Positions 25,456-33,841 of a stretch of 64,000 nt of DNA are shown in pieces; the stretch's first letter is position 1; every line of letters begins with the position of its first letter. Source of the stretch: Kineosporia corallincola (lineage in GTDB: Bacteria; Actinomycetota; Actinomycetes; Actinomycetales; Kineosporiaceae); contig NZ_JAHBAY010000011.1 of assembly GCF_018499875.1 (NCBI RefSeq), positions 124,001 through 188,000 on the forward strand, read 5' to 3'. A program made the position numbers and the translations under genes. The notes beneath the pieces were generated by a model. That model had not been told where the DNA came from and ran no database searches. It saw only the letters and a program-made list of their open reading frames with translations.

Positions 25456-26490
25456 TCACTGTGGCAGGCCGACCAGGCCGTCCTCCACCCGAATACTGTC
25501 GAGGTTGCCGGTGAACCAGCGGTAGGTGCTCTCCACACCGTCGCGCAGCGAGACCGACGGCGACCAGCCCAGGCCACGCAGGCGGGACACGTCCAGCAGC
25601 TTGCGCGGGGTGCCGTCCGGCTTGGAGGTGTCGAAGGCCAGACGGCCGTCCCAGCCCACCACGTCGGCGATCGTCTCGGCCAGCTCGCGGATGGTGACGT
25701 CGATGCCGGTGCCGACGTTGATCGTCTCCGGCGAGTCGTAGTTCTCCAGCAGGAACACCAGGGCCGAGGCCAGGTCGTCGACGTGCAGGAACTCGCGCCG
25801 CGGCGTGCCCGAGCCCCAGATCGTGACCTCGCGCGCGCCGGTCAGTCTCGCCTCGTGGAAGCGGCGGATCAGGGCCGGCATGACGTGCGAGTTGGTGGCG
25901 TCGAAGTTGTCGCCCGGGCCGTAGAGGTTGGTCGGCATCGCGCTGATGTAGGGCAGGCCGTACTGCTTGCGGATCGACTGCACCTGCATGATGCCGGCGA
26001 TCTTGGCGATCGCGTAGGCGTCGTTGGTCGGCTCCAGCGCGCCGGTGAGCAGTGCCGACTCCTGGATCGGCTGCTCGGCGAACTTGGGGTAGATGCACGA
26101 CGAGCCGAGGAACAGCAGCCGGCCCACGCCGAACTGCTGCGCCGCGTCCATGAGATTGACCTGGATCCGCAGGTTGTCGGAGAGGAACTCGGCCGGGTAG
26201 CTGTCGTTGGCCAGGATCCCGCCGACCCGGGCGGCGGCCACGATCATCACGTCGGGCCGGGTCGAGGATACGAAGTCCATCGTGGCCCCGCGGTCGCGCA
26301 GGTCCACCTCGGCCGAGGTGGCGCCGACCAGGGAGCCGAACCCGCGGTTGCTCAGGGCCCGCCAGACGGCGGAACCGGCCAGGCCGCGGTGACCGGCCAC
26401 GTAGACCTTCTGGTCCGGGGTGAGCCGGGGGCCGCCGGCCTGCCCGAGCGAGAGGTCCGCCGGGGTGGTGGAGGACGGAATCGTGGTCAT
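25456..26490 (-). CDS. fcl: GDP-L-fucose synthase
   Basis: The 344-residue protein is an extended short-chain reductase. It has the nucleotide motif VAGHRGLAGSAV, the catalytic Ser region FLGSSCIYPKFAEQPIQE and the catalytic pair in YAIAKIAG. PTNLYGPGDNF is typical of GMER. It epimerises and reduces GDP-4-keto-6-deoxymannose to GDP-L-fucose with NADPH. The ATG at 26490 is chosen; an ATG 14 codons upstream is possible, and neither has a clear ribosome binding site. It is divergent from gmd, the enzyme of the preceding step. Confidence 0.9.
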   Translation of the reverse strand: MTTIPSSTTPADLSLGQAGGPRLTPDQKVYVAGHRGLAGSAVWRALSNRGFGSLVGATSAEVDLRDRGATMDFVSSTRPDVMIVAAARVGGILANDSYPAEFLSDNLRIQVNLMDAAQQFGVGRLLFLGSSCIYPKFAEQPIQESALLTGALEPTNDAYAIAKIAGIMQVQSIRKQYGLPYISAMPTNLYGPGDNFDATNSHVMPALIRRFHEARLTGAREVTIWGSGTPRREFLHVDDLASALVFLLENYDSPETINVGTGIDVTIRELAETIADVVGWDGRLAFDTSKPDGTPRKLLDVSRLRGLGWSPSVSLRDGVESTYRWFTGNLDSIRVEDGLVGLPQ

Positions 26491-26753
26491 GACGCCGAAC
26501 GGTACCCGAGGTTCGAAACTTTGAGTGCTCATTCGGTGACTATCGGTGCAATGTCTGTGCGTGTCGCTCTGGGAGGGGGGCGCGCATCGGGTAAACGCCG
26601 GAGGTTCCGGGAACTGTCCCGTAATGCCTCTTCGTGATCGTCTCGTCACGCTACGGTACGGACCGAATCGGCTACCGCGAGTCCGCGCCGTTGCCGTCGG
26701 TGATGCCGGCAGCCGCGCCTCGAATTCACCACATCTGGAGGGGGCAGCACGCT

Positions 26754-27764
26754 TTGGAGACTCCGAAGAAGGCGCTGATCACCGGGATCACCGGTCAGGA
26801 CGGCTCGTACCTGGCGGAACTGCTGCTGGACAAGGGTTATGAGGTGCACGGCATCGTGCGTCGCTCGTCCCAGTTCAACACGCACCGGATCGACCATCTC
26901 TACGTCGACCCGCACGACCCGCGCGCCCGGCTCTTCCTGCACTACGGCGACCTCACCGACGGGTCGCGGCTGGTGACGCTGCTGGAGAAGGTGCAGCCCG
27001 ACGAGGTGTACAACCTGGCCGCGCAGAGCCACGTGCGGGTCTCCTTCGACGAGCCCGAGTTCACCGGCCTGTCCACCGGTGTGGGCAGCACCCGGCTGCT
27101 CGAGGCGATCCGGATGATCGGCCTGGAGTGCCGCTACTACCAGGCGAGCAGCTCGGAGATGTTCGGCGCCACCCCGCCGCCGCAGAACGAGAGCACCCCG
27201 TTCTGGCCCCGCAGTCCCTACGGTGCGGCCAAGGTGTACGCGTACTGGATGACGCGTAACTACCGCGAGGCCTACGGGATGTTCGCGACCAACGGCATCC
27301 TGTTCAACCACGAGAGCCCGCGTCGCGGCGAGACATTCGTGACCCGGAAGATCTCGATGGCGGTCGCCAACATCGTGGCGGGCAAGCAGGACTACCTCTA
27401 CATGGGCAACCTGGACTCGGTGCGCGACTGGGGCTATGCCAAGGACTACGTCGAGGCGATGTGGCTGATGCTCCAGGCCGAGCAGGCCGACGACTACGTG
27501 GTGGCCACCGGAACCGCCTACACCGTGCGGGACTTCCTCCAGTTCTCGTTCGAGCACGTGAACCTGGACTGGGAGAAGTACGTGCGGTTCGACGAGCGCT
27601 ACCTGCGCCCGACCGAGGTGGACTCGCTGATCGGTGACGCGAGCAAGGCCCGTGACGTGCTCGGCTGGACCCCGAAGGTGCTCACCCCGGAACTGGCCCG
27701 GCTGATGGTGGACGCCGACACCGAGACCATCGACCTGCGGACGAAGCTGCCCGCCCAGATCTGA
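26754..27764 (+). CDS. gmd: GDP-mannose 4,6-dehydratase
   Basis: The protein has about 336 residues. It begins with [20 protein letters not shown], continues with [16 protein letters not shown] and carries the catalytic region SSSEMFG plus [10 protein letters not shown], all characteristic of GMD. It converts GDP-mannose to GDP-4-keto-6-deoxymannose. I assign a TTG start because GGAGGGG lies about 10 nt upstream and the Rossmann motif then falls at the usual place; a longer frame from 26634 would add 40 unlike residues. The divergent fcl gene completes the pathway. Confidence 0.88.
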   Translation: METPKKALITGITGQDGSYLAELLLDKGYEVHGIVRRSSQFNTHRIDHLYVDPHDPRARLFLHYGDLTDGSRLVTLLEKVQPDEVYNLAAQSHVRVSFDEPEFTGLSTGVGSTRLLEAIRMIGLECRYYQASSSEMFGATPPPQNESTPFWPRSPYGAAKVYAYWMTRNYREAYGMFATNGILFNHESPRRGETFVTRKISMAVANIVAGKQDYLYMGNLDSVRDWGYAKDYVEAMWLMLQAEQADDYVVATGTAYTVRDFLQFSFEHVNLDWEKYVRFDERYLRPTEVDSLIGDASKARDVLGWTPKVLTPELARLMVDADTETIDLRTKLPAQI

Positions 27765-27803
27765 TCATCAAGGCGGCCACCCGGGTGGCCGAGGAAGTCG
27801 ACC

Positions 27804-29078
27804 GTGGCAACGGCACAGAACGCGGAACGGACGCGGGACCCGCGGGGGATCATTCCCCCGCGGGTCCCGCGTCTGCCGGTTTTCCCCAGCTCCCGCCCGA
27901 TCCCGAAGTGCCTGCCGCCCAGGCTCTTCGGCGACCTGGTGGACTGCCTGTCACCGGTGATGCAGCCGGGCGGCCCACGGGCACCGCGCTCGGTGCTGGT
28001 GATCCGGACCGACGAGGTGGCCGGCCTGGTGATGACCCTGCCGCTGCTGACCGCGCTGCGAGCCACCTGGCCCCAGGCCCGGATCACGCTGGTGGCCCGG
28101 GGGACGCGGGGTGAGTTGCTGCGTGGCGGCCCGCTGGTGGACGAGGTGGTCGCCTGGCCGGACCGGGCGGAGGGCCCGGAGTCGCTGCGCGGGCAGTTCC
28201 GCTGCTGGCGCCTGGCCCGTCGGCTGCTGCGCCGGACCCGGCCCCGGGGTGGGCGTTTCGACCTGGCGCTGCTGCCCGGCGCGGCCCGGCAGGAGGGCCA
28301 GCGCACCGCCCGGTACGTGGCCCGCGCCGCCGCCCGGCGGGTGGTCGGGTTCGACCCGGCCGACGCCGGGCGTGACCTGCTCACCGACCGGGTCGCCGAC
28401 ACCGGCCCCGGGACGCACCCGCTGCGCTCCGGCGAACGGCCGGCCGGGGCGGTGGGTGTCACCATCACCCCCGACGCCTACGACGCCCCCGGGCTGAGCG
28501 TGATCGGCCCGGCGGACCGCGCCGCGGCCGCCACTCTGCTCTCACCGCTGGCCTTTTCGGAGGGGCCGGTGGTGGCGGTCGAACCGGGGACGCACGACCC
28601 GGCGGTGCACGCGGCGGCCCTGAACCAGGTGCACGCCCGGCTGCCGGTGCGGGTGGTGCTGCTGGGCGGCCTGCACGACCAGCCGGCGGCCGAGGTCTTC
28701 GTGCGTTCCCTGGCGGCCTCGGTTCCGCTGGTCAGCGCCGTCGGGCGGACCCGGCCGCGGGTCACGGCGGCCCTGCTGGCCGGGAGTGACCTGTACCTCG
28801 GGGGCGTCGGCGACGCGATGCACCTGGCCTCCTCGGTGGCGACCCCGTGTGTGGCCGTGGGCGCGGCTGTGGGTGTGGCCGGGAGCGGGGCCGGGAGTGC
28901 TGGTGCCGGCGTCGTCCACCGGCACGACGGACCGTGGTCGGCCGGATCGCGGCTGGTCGTGCCGACCGCGCCGGACCCGGCGGGCCTTCTGGCGCGGACC
29001 GTGCTGGAGCTCCTGACCGGCGTCGCGCCGCAGCCACCCGAAACCCTGACCGATCGGCGGCTGCCCGTCACTTCTTGA
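27804..29078 (+). CDS. Glycosyltransferase family 9 protein (heptosyltransferase-like)
   Basis: The 424-residue protein has the GT9 start pattern PRSVLVIRTDEVAGLVMTLP near residue 61 and the second-domain pattern VVAVEPGTHDPAVH near 255. A late GGVGDAMHLASSVATP corresponds to the donor-site motif. GT9 enzymes add heptose or other sugars from nucleotide donors, and the gmd/fcl genes beside it suggest use in surface glycan synthesis. GAGGAAG lies 6 nt before the GTG. A perfect 20-bp hairpin sits inside codons 9-23, so the start could be further downstream, but codon use looks coding throughout. Confidence 0.78.
   Translation: MATAQNAERTRDPRGIIPPRVPRLPVFPSSRPIPKCLPPRLFGDLVDCLSPVMQPGGPRAPRSVLVIRTDEVAGLVMTLPLLTALRATWPQARITLVARGTRGELLRGGPLVDEVVAWPDRAEGPESLRGQFRCWRLARRLLRRTRPRGGRFDLALLPGAARQEGQRTARYVARAAARRVVGFDPADAGRDLLTDRVADTGPGTHPLRSGERPAGAVGVTITPDAYDAPGLSVIGPADRAAAATLLSPLAFSEGPVVAVEPGTHDPAVHAAALNQVHARLPVRVVLLGGLHDQPAAEVFVRSLAASVPLVSAVGRTRPRVTAALLAGSDLYLGGVGDAMHLASSVATPCVAVGAAVGVAGSGAGSAGAGVVHRHDGPWSAGSRLVVPTAPDPAGLLARTVLELLTGVAPQPPETLTDRRLPVTS
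27830..27873 (+). terminator. Perfect 20-bp hairpin between gmd and the GT9 core
   Basis: The arms 27830-27849 and 27854-27873 are perfectly complementary with a TCAT loop, and TTTT follows 6 bp later. It looks like the gmd terminator or an attenuator, yet it lies within the first codons of the GT9 frame. Confidence 0.6.
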
Positions 29079-29178
29079 GCTCTCCGAACGCCTTTCACCC
29101 GATCGGCGGTCGCCCACCCGGCCCCCCTGAGTCACGCTGTTCCGGCACATCCGTGAGCTGGGAGGGGTGAAGGATCCG

Positions 29179-29469
29179 ATGGAACGGCGCTGCGTCGTCA
29201 TCCCGGTCATCGAGCGACCGAACGGGATGATCATGACGCCGTCCTCGACCGAGGGCGGATTCTTCCCGCGGGTGATCGTCGAGGGACAGATCCGCTACTC
29301 GCGGCTGGTGATCGAGGGCGAGGACCAGGTGTGGGGGCCGACCCTGGCCGAGGCCCAGGAGCGAGCCGCGGAGCAGAACGCCGCCTGGGGCCTGACCAGC
29401 GACGACGTGCTCCAGATCCTGATCGGCTGGCAGGTGGCCCGGGATCAGGATGATGCGGGTATCAGCTAA
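29179..29469 (+). CDS. Conserved hypothetical protein
   Basis: This 96-residue protein has no motif I recognise. It contains VVIPVIERPNGMIMTP, a beta-rich middle (FPRVIVEGQIRYSRLVIEGE) and a helical end with AEAQERAAEQNAAWGL. It is soluble and slightly acidic. I prefer the ATG at 29179, with AGGA and AGGGG upstream, over the GTG at 29167, which abuts its own GGAGGGG. Confidence 0.6.
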   Translation: MERRCVVIPVIERPNGMIMTPSSTEGGFFPRVIVEGQIRYSRLVIEGEDQVWGPTLAEAQERAAEQNAAWGLTSDDVLQILIGWQVARDQDDAGIS

Positions 29470-29541
29470 TTTTCCTGACGTTTCCCTACCGTAACCAAAG
29501 CTGTGCGTAGGGTGGGCACTTACGCGAGTCGGAGGGAACTT

Positions 29542-29742
29542 GTGGTGGGTGCTCTGATGGTGTCCGAAGGACGCTGGATCAAGATCGCGCTGGTGGCCGC
29601 TGTCGCCATCATGCTCGGGACCACGATGATGGTCACGGCCCAGCGGGCTCGTACCGATGCCGTCGATCTGGACCAGACCTCGGACCAGTGCGCGTTACCC
29701 ATCGAGGAGCGGGTGGGCGGCTGGTTCTGCCCCGCCGACTGA
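29542..29742 (+). CDS. Small single-pass membrane or secreted protein
   Basis: The 66-residue protein has a short head, one membrane segment (IALVAAVAIMLGTTMMVTA) and a short outer tail with two Cys (TSDQCALPIEE and GGWFC). The Cys pair could form a disulfide outside the cell. The GTG start follows GGAGGG by about 5 nt. A TAGGGT at 29508-29513 could be its -10. It has no recognisable family. Confidence 0.6.
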   Translation: MVGALMVSEGRWIKIALVAAVAIMLGTTMMVTAQRARTDAVDLDQTSDQCALPIEERVGGWFCPAD

Positions 29743-29750
29743 TCCCGGTC

Positions 29751-30206
29751 TCAGCGCGTCAGGTAGGCGGCCAGGTTCCGCAACGACGACTCCAGGCCCT
29801 CGGCGTGGTCTTCCGCCGAGATGCCCGGGGGCACGTCGTCGGCCCGGATCCGGATCAGGCTGCCGCCGTCCGGCGCCGGTGACACCTGCCAGGTCATCAG
29901 CATGGTGCCGGCAAACGCCGGATCGTCGGAGGTGAACTCCACGGCCTGCGAAACATGTTGCCCATCAACTACTTCCAGGATGCGTACGTCGACCACGTCG
30001 GAGTCGGCGGTGGTCTTGCCCGGCGCGTCGGCGAAGGTGAGCACGAGCCGGTACGACCCGCCGGCGCGCAGGTCGAAGTGCTCGAAGCGGCCGGTGGCCC
30101 CGTCCGGCGGCAGCCAGCTCTCCAGGGCCTGCCGGTCGACGAGGGCCGCGAACGCCCGCCCGGGCGGCGCGGCGATCACCAGTGAAGCGGAGTCGGTGCG
30201 CGACAT
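29751..30206 (-). CDS. SRPBCC/AHSA1-family protein
   Basis: The 151-residue protein has the Bet v1-like START fold: ASLVIAAPPGRAFAALVD at the N-terminus, WLPPDGATGRF, and the C-terminal helix with GLESSLRNLAAYL. Relatives bind hydrophobic ligands or act as Hsp90-activator-like proteins, and no catalytic residues are evident. The upstream side holds the long inverted repeat at 30308-30376. Confidence 0.83.
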   Translation of the reverse strand: MSRTDSASLVIAAPPGRAFAALVDRQALESWLPPDGATGRFEHFDLRAGGSYRLVLTFADAPGKTTADSDVVDVRILEVVDGQHVSQAVEFTSDDPAFAGTMLMTWQVSPAPDGGSLIRIRADDVPPGISAEDHAEGLESSLRNLAAYLTR

Positions 30207-30307
30207 GCCGCCACCCTAGGTGGTGAAGCCGGCGCGCGAGGTGCCCGGCCGGGCGCTGTCGACGGTGTAGGGGTCTTCGCCGGATGTCAGGTGCCCGGAT
30301 CCTCGGG

Positions 30308-30376
30308 GGGAACCCTTTGACGTTTTGACACCGGCCAGGCGCCCGAGGTGGTGTCAAAACGTAAAAGGATCCCCCG
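30308..30376. repeat. Long AT-containing inverted repeat
   Basis: Arms of 26 positions pair with three mismatches, including a perfect 13-bp core ACGTTTTGACACC, around a 17-nt loop. It lies 31 bp downstream of the leftward secreted-protein gene and upstream of the SRPBCC gene, so it may be a terminator. Its AT-rich stem is unlike the GC stems of the other terminators here. Confidence 0.6.
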
Positions 30377-30406
30377 TCCGCACAGGCCGGTCGGGGCCCA
30401 CGCGTC

Positions 30407-31069
30407 TCACAACTGCGGCAGGCCCTTCACGTGCCAGCCGTAGTAGGCCGAGCGCACCTTCTTGTCCGACCCCGCTGTCACCCGGCGCACGGAGTGCCGC
30501 CGCCAGTCCGCCTGCTTCTTCCGCCAGACGAAGGTGGTGGCGCGTCCCGACCAGCTCTGGGCGCCGAAGTGGTCGCGGTTTCCCTGGTAGAGGGTGATGA
30601 AGGCGCGGTGGTCGCGCACCGTGCGGCGGATCCCCTCGAACACGCCGTACGAGCCGGCCACCACCCACTGCCCGGCGAACGGGTTGCCGGGTGCCCGGGT
30701 GGTCGGGGGCTTCTGCACCACCAGGGCGCCGTCGCGAAAGGTCAGCACCTTGAACGCGATCAGGTCGGCGCCCAGCTGGTTGGCGTAGACGATCTCGGCG
30801 CCGCGCACCCCGTCGATCCGGGCGGCGCCGAAGTACGCGTCGTCGTCCCAGCTCTCCACCCGTAAACGCTTGACCAGCAAGCGCTTCGAGGTGCGCACCC
30901 GGAACTCGACGGAGTGCCGGTTCTTCTGCCGGACGCCGATCTGGTCCCGGTTGCCGTCGCCGTCCACGTCGATGCGTTTCACCACGTCACAACCGGGGAC
31001 GCCGGTGCACACGGAGGAGGTCTGCGGCGGCAGTGCCAGGGCGGCCAGAGCGACCAGTGTGCCCAACAT
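30407..31069 (-). CDS. Secreted protein with a DxDGDG-type calcium loop
   Basis: The 220-residue protein has a signal peptide (LGTLVALAALALPPQ) and then VCTGVPGCDVVKRIDVDGDGNRDQIGV. This acidic DVDGDG loop is like FG-GAP/VCBS or EF-hand-type calcium sites. Two Cys follow the signal peptide closely. The rest is beta-rich and basic. The ATG at 31069 has GAGGAGT about 6 nt upstream. It has no specific family that I recognise; a lone FG-GAP-like repeat in a secreted protein often mediates binding. Confidence 0.72.
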   Translation of the reverse strand: MLGTLVALAALALPPQTSSVCTGVPGCDVVKRIDVDGDGNRDQIGVRQKNRHSVEFRVRTSKRLLVKRLRVESWDDDAYFGAARIDGVRGAEIVYANQLGADLIAFKVLTFRDGALVVQKPPTTRAPGNPFAGQWVVAGSYGVFEGIRRTVRDHRAFITLYQGNRDHFGAQSWSGRATTFVWRKKQADWRRHSVRRVTAGSDKKVRSAYYGWHVKGLPQL

Positions 31070-31178
31070 GGATGACTCCTCGGCCGGGGGAACGCTCGAT
31101 CCGGTCATCGAACGCCCGCGGCCACGGGTCGAGCTCCCGGCGACGGCAACGACCGGATCGGACGAAGCCGTTATCGGG

Positions 31179-31922
31179 CTATCGGGGCACAGCGAACCCG
31201 AACGGCAGCTCCAGCCGGTACTTCGCCAGCAGGGCCTCGTCGGCCAGCAGCTCGGCGGTCGGGGCGTCGGCCTGGATGCGGTGATCGGCGAGCACCACCG
31301 AGCGCGGGCACAGCTGGAGCGCGTAGGGCAGGTCGTGGGTGATCATCAGCACGGTCACGTCGAGCGACAGCAGCACCTCGGCCAGCTCTCGCCGGGAGGC
31401 CGGGTCGAGGTTGCTGGAGGGCTCGTCGAGCACCAGGATGTCGGGGTCCATGGCCAGCACGGTGGCCACGGCGGCCCGGCGGCGCTGCCCGAACGACAGG
31501 TGGTGCGGCGGCCGGTCGGCGAGGTCGGCCAGGCGCACCCGCTCCAGGGCGGTGTCGACCCGCTCGGCCACCTCCTGCTTGCTCAGCCCCAGATTGCGCG
31601 GCCCGAAAGCCACGTCGTCGCGCACCGTCGGCATGAACAGCTGATCGTCGGGATCCTGGAAGACGATGCCGACCCGCCGCCTGATCTCCGGCAGCGTGGC
31701 CCTCGTGACCGGCGTGCCGCTGATCCGGACCGAACCGGTGGACGACGAGTGAATGCCGTTCAGGTGCAGCGCCAGCGTGGTCTTGCCGGCCCCGTTCGGG
31801 CCCAGCAGGGCCACCCGCTCGCCCCGCCGCACGGTCAGGTCGACGCCGTCCAGTGCCAGGTGGCCGTCCGGGTAGCTGAAGCACAGGCCCTCGACCTGGA
31901 CCGCCGGTGGAACCTCGCTCAT
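31179..31922 (-). CDS. cbiO: ECF metal importer ATPase, CbiO/NikO-like
   Basis: The 247-residue protein has Walker A GPNGAGKTT, the Q-loop region VFQDPDDQLF typical of energy-coupling-factor ATPases, the signature variant LSFGQRRR and Walker B ILVLDEPSSNLD. It powers a cobalt or nickel importer. Its ATG overlaps the stop of the CbiQ gene by four bases, and it is the last gene of the cluster. Confidence 0.9.
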   Translation of the reverse strand: MSEVPPAVQVEGLCFSYPDGHLALDGVDLTVRRGERVALLGPNGAGKTTLALHLNGIHSSSTGSVRISGTPVTRATLPEIRRRVGIVFQDPDDQLFMPTVRDDVAFGPRNLGLSKQEVAERVDTALERVRLADLADRPPHHLSFGQRRRAAVATVLAMDPDILVLDEPSSNLDPASRRELAEVLLSLDVTVLMITHDLPYALQLCPRSVVLADHRIQADAPTAELLADEALLAKYRLELPFGFAVPR

Positions 31923-32689
31923 GATCCGATCACGGCCGCCACGATACTGACCACCGCGAAGGTCGCCGGCAGGGCGAGGCCCACGCCCCAGCTGGCCAGG
32001 CCCGCACCGGCCTCGGACCCGGTGGGCATCCGGCCGTCGTAGCCGCGCGAGAGCATGGCCAGGTGAACCCGCTCGCCACGCTCGAAGCAGCGCACGAACA
32101 GGGCTCCCGCGCTGAGCCCCAGCACCGGCCAGTGCCGCAGGTTGCTCGCCACGAAACCCCTTGACTCCCGGGCGATCCGCATCCGCCGCAGCTCGTCGGC
32201 CACCACGTCGGCGTACCGGATCATGAAGCTCATGATCTGCACGATCAGCGTGGGCATCCGCAGCCGCTCCAGGCCGGTGAGCACCTCGCGCAGGGGAGTG
32301 GTGGCGGCCAGCAGGATCGACACCGCCACCCCGAGCGTGGCCGTGGCCATGAGTTCCCAGGCGCCCCAGAGTCCTTCGACGCTCAGGTGCAGTCCGAGCA
32401 CCTCGGTGCGCTCGCCGCGGGCCACGAACGGCAGCAGCAGGGCGAACCCGATGAACGGCACCTCGATCAGCAGACGCCGCGCCAGCAGGCCGGGCGGGAT
32501 GCGGGCGACGGCGGCCAGCGCCAGGATCACCGCGGCGAAAACCCCGAAGGCCCAGAACTGCTCGCGCGGGGCGGACACCACGGCGAGCACCGCCAGCACC
32601 GCGGCGACCAGCTTCACCTGGGCCGGAAGCCGGTGCAGCACCGAGGTTCCGGGCAGATACAGGGTGTGGTGGGCGTGCCCGCCGCTCAC
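31919..32689 (-). CDS. cbiQ: ECF metal importer transmembrane protein, CbiQ/NikQ-like
   Basis: The 256-residue protein has a His-containing start (SGGHAHHTLYLPGTS), several membrane helices and the two Ala-Arg-Gly-like coupling segments: RRMRIARESRGF and MLSRGYDGRMP. The T-component couples the ATPase to the substrate-binding CbiM. It starts in overlap with the CbiN-like gene. Confidence 0.9.
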   Translation of the reverse strand: MSGGHAHHTLYLPGTSVLHRLPAQVKLVAAVLAVLAVVSAPREQFWAFGVFAAVILALAAVARIPPGLLARRLLIEVPFIGFALLLPFVARGERTEVLGLHLSVEGLWGAWELMATATLGVAVSILLAATTPLREVLTGLERLRMPTLIVQIMSFMIRYADVVADELRRMRIARESRGFVASNLRHWPVLGLSAGALFVRCFERGERVHLAMLSRGYDGRMPTGSEAGAGLASWGVGLALPATFAVVSIVAAVIGS

Positions 32690-33021
32690 TGAACGTCGGC
32701 AGGTGCGTCGGCAGGCGCGTCTGCGTCGGTGGGCTTGCGCCGGCGCACGACGAGGATCAGTGCGGACGCCGCCACGAAGGTCACTCCCACCCCGATCACG
32801 CCGGCCAGACCTGTTGACAGCCGGGGGTTGTCGACACCCTTCACGCCGTAGTCGGCGAGCGGGGAGTCGCTCATCGTATGTTCCCGGGCCTGCTGCGAGA
32901 TGCCCTGGTCCTCGCTGACCTTCTCCAGGCCGTCGGGGGAACTGCTGGCGTAGTAGCTGACCACCCCGGCGAACAGCAGGCTGACCGCGAGCAGGGTGAT
33001 GAGGAGGTTGCGGGTGCGCAC
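32686..33021 (-). CDS. cbiN: PDGLE-domain protein, CbiN/NikN-like
   Basis: The 111-residue protein has two membrane helices, with a loop between them carrying SSPDGLEKVSEDQG, the PDGLE motif of CbiN and NikN. The C-terminal tail is Pro/Ala/Asp-rich. It acts with CbiM in metal capture. It starts 4 bp after the cbiM stop. Confidence 0.87.
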   Translation of the reverse strand: MRTRNLLITLLAVSLLFAGVVSYYASSSPDGLEKVSEDQGISQQAREHTMSDSPLADYGVKGVDNPRLSTGLAGVIGVGVTFVAASALILVVRRRKPTDADAPADAPADVQ

Positions 33022-33025
33022 GGGA

Positions 33026-33718
33026 TCAGGCCTCCTGAGTCACGGGGGTGGTCGCGGCGGCCGGTTCCGGACGCCGGAACCGGTTGAGGTAGACCAGGTC
33101 GGGCCGGGTGGCGGCGATGGCGGCGACGGTGACGGCGGTGATCAGGCCCTCGCCGATGCCGATCAGCGCGTGCACGCCGACCATCGCGGCGGCCACGGTG
33201 CCGAGCGCGACGTCGGTGGTGCCGCCGAGCGCGTACAGCCCGACGAAGGTGAGCGAGGCGCCGACCACCGAGATACCGGCGGCGACACCGGCGGCCACGG
33301 CCGTGGCGGCGCGGGTGCGCGGCAGCAGGCGGATCAGCAGCACCGCCAGCGGGAAGCCGATCAGCACGGTGGCCAGCGACATGTCGATGATGTTCACGCC
33401 GAGTGCGGTCAGGCCGCCGTCGGCGAGCAGCACCGCCTGCACGAGTAACACGACGGCCACGCACAACGCCCCGGTGAACGGCCCGACCAGGACCGCGGCC
33501 AGGGTGCCCCCGAGCAGGTGGCCGCTGGTGCCGGCGGCCACCGGGAAGTTGAGCATCTGCACGGCGAACACGTACACCGCGACCAGCCCGGCCAGCGGCG
33601 CGGTGCGCTCGTCCAGCTCGCGGCGGGCCCCGCGCAGGCAGATCGCCAGGCCGCCGACGGCGACCGCGCCGGCCGCGATCGAGATCGGGGCGTCGATGAA
33701 CCCGTCGGGTGCGTGCAT
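33026..33718 (-). CDS. cbiM: ECF metal-binding membrane protein, CbiM/NikM-like
   Basis: The 230-residue protein starts MHAPDGFIDAPIS, which places the metal-binding His at residue 2, as in CbiM/NikM. It has about six helices, with QMLNFPVAAGTSGHLLGG and VHALIGIGEGLITA as further family landmarks. It is the substrate-specific component. The Nur-like box upstream argues for nickel, although the sequence alone cannot separate Ni from Co. Confidence 0.9.
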   Translation of the reverse strand: MHAPDGFIDAPISIAAGAVAVGGLAICLRGARRELDERTAPLAGLVAVYVFAVQMLNFPVAAGTSGHLLGGTLAAVLVGPFTGALCVAVVLLVQAVLLADGGLTALGVNIIDMSLATVLIGFPLAVLLIRLLPRTRAATAVAAGVAAGISVVGASLTFVGLYALGGTTDVALGTVAAAMVGVHALIGIGEGLITAVTVAAIAATRPDLVYLNRFRRPEPAAATTPVTQEA

Positions 33719-33770
33719 GGGCCTGGTCTCGATTCCTTGGAGGTGTGCTGGCCAGGACAGATTCGCTCAA

Positions 33771-33787
33771 TTGCACAGGCTTTGCAA
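33771..33787. promoter_or_regulatory. Nur-like box upstream of the metal importer operon
   Basis: TTGCAC-AGGCT-TTGCAA fits the 6-5-6 pattern tTGCaa-N5-ttGCAA recalled for the nickel-responsive Fur-family repressor Nur of Streptomyces. It also reads as a perfect dyad ATTGCA-N7-TGCAAT. It lies 53 bp upstream of the CbiM start, between that gene and the LysR gene. Confidence 0.6.
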
Positions 33788-33841
33788 TAAGAGCGTCTCA
33801 ACGAGCACCGTGCCCGGCGGGTTCCACGGGTCCGCCGAACG

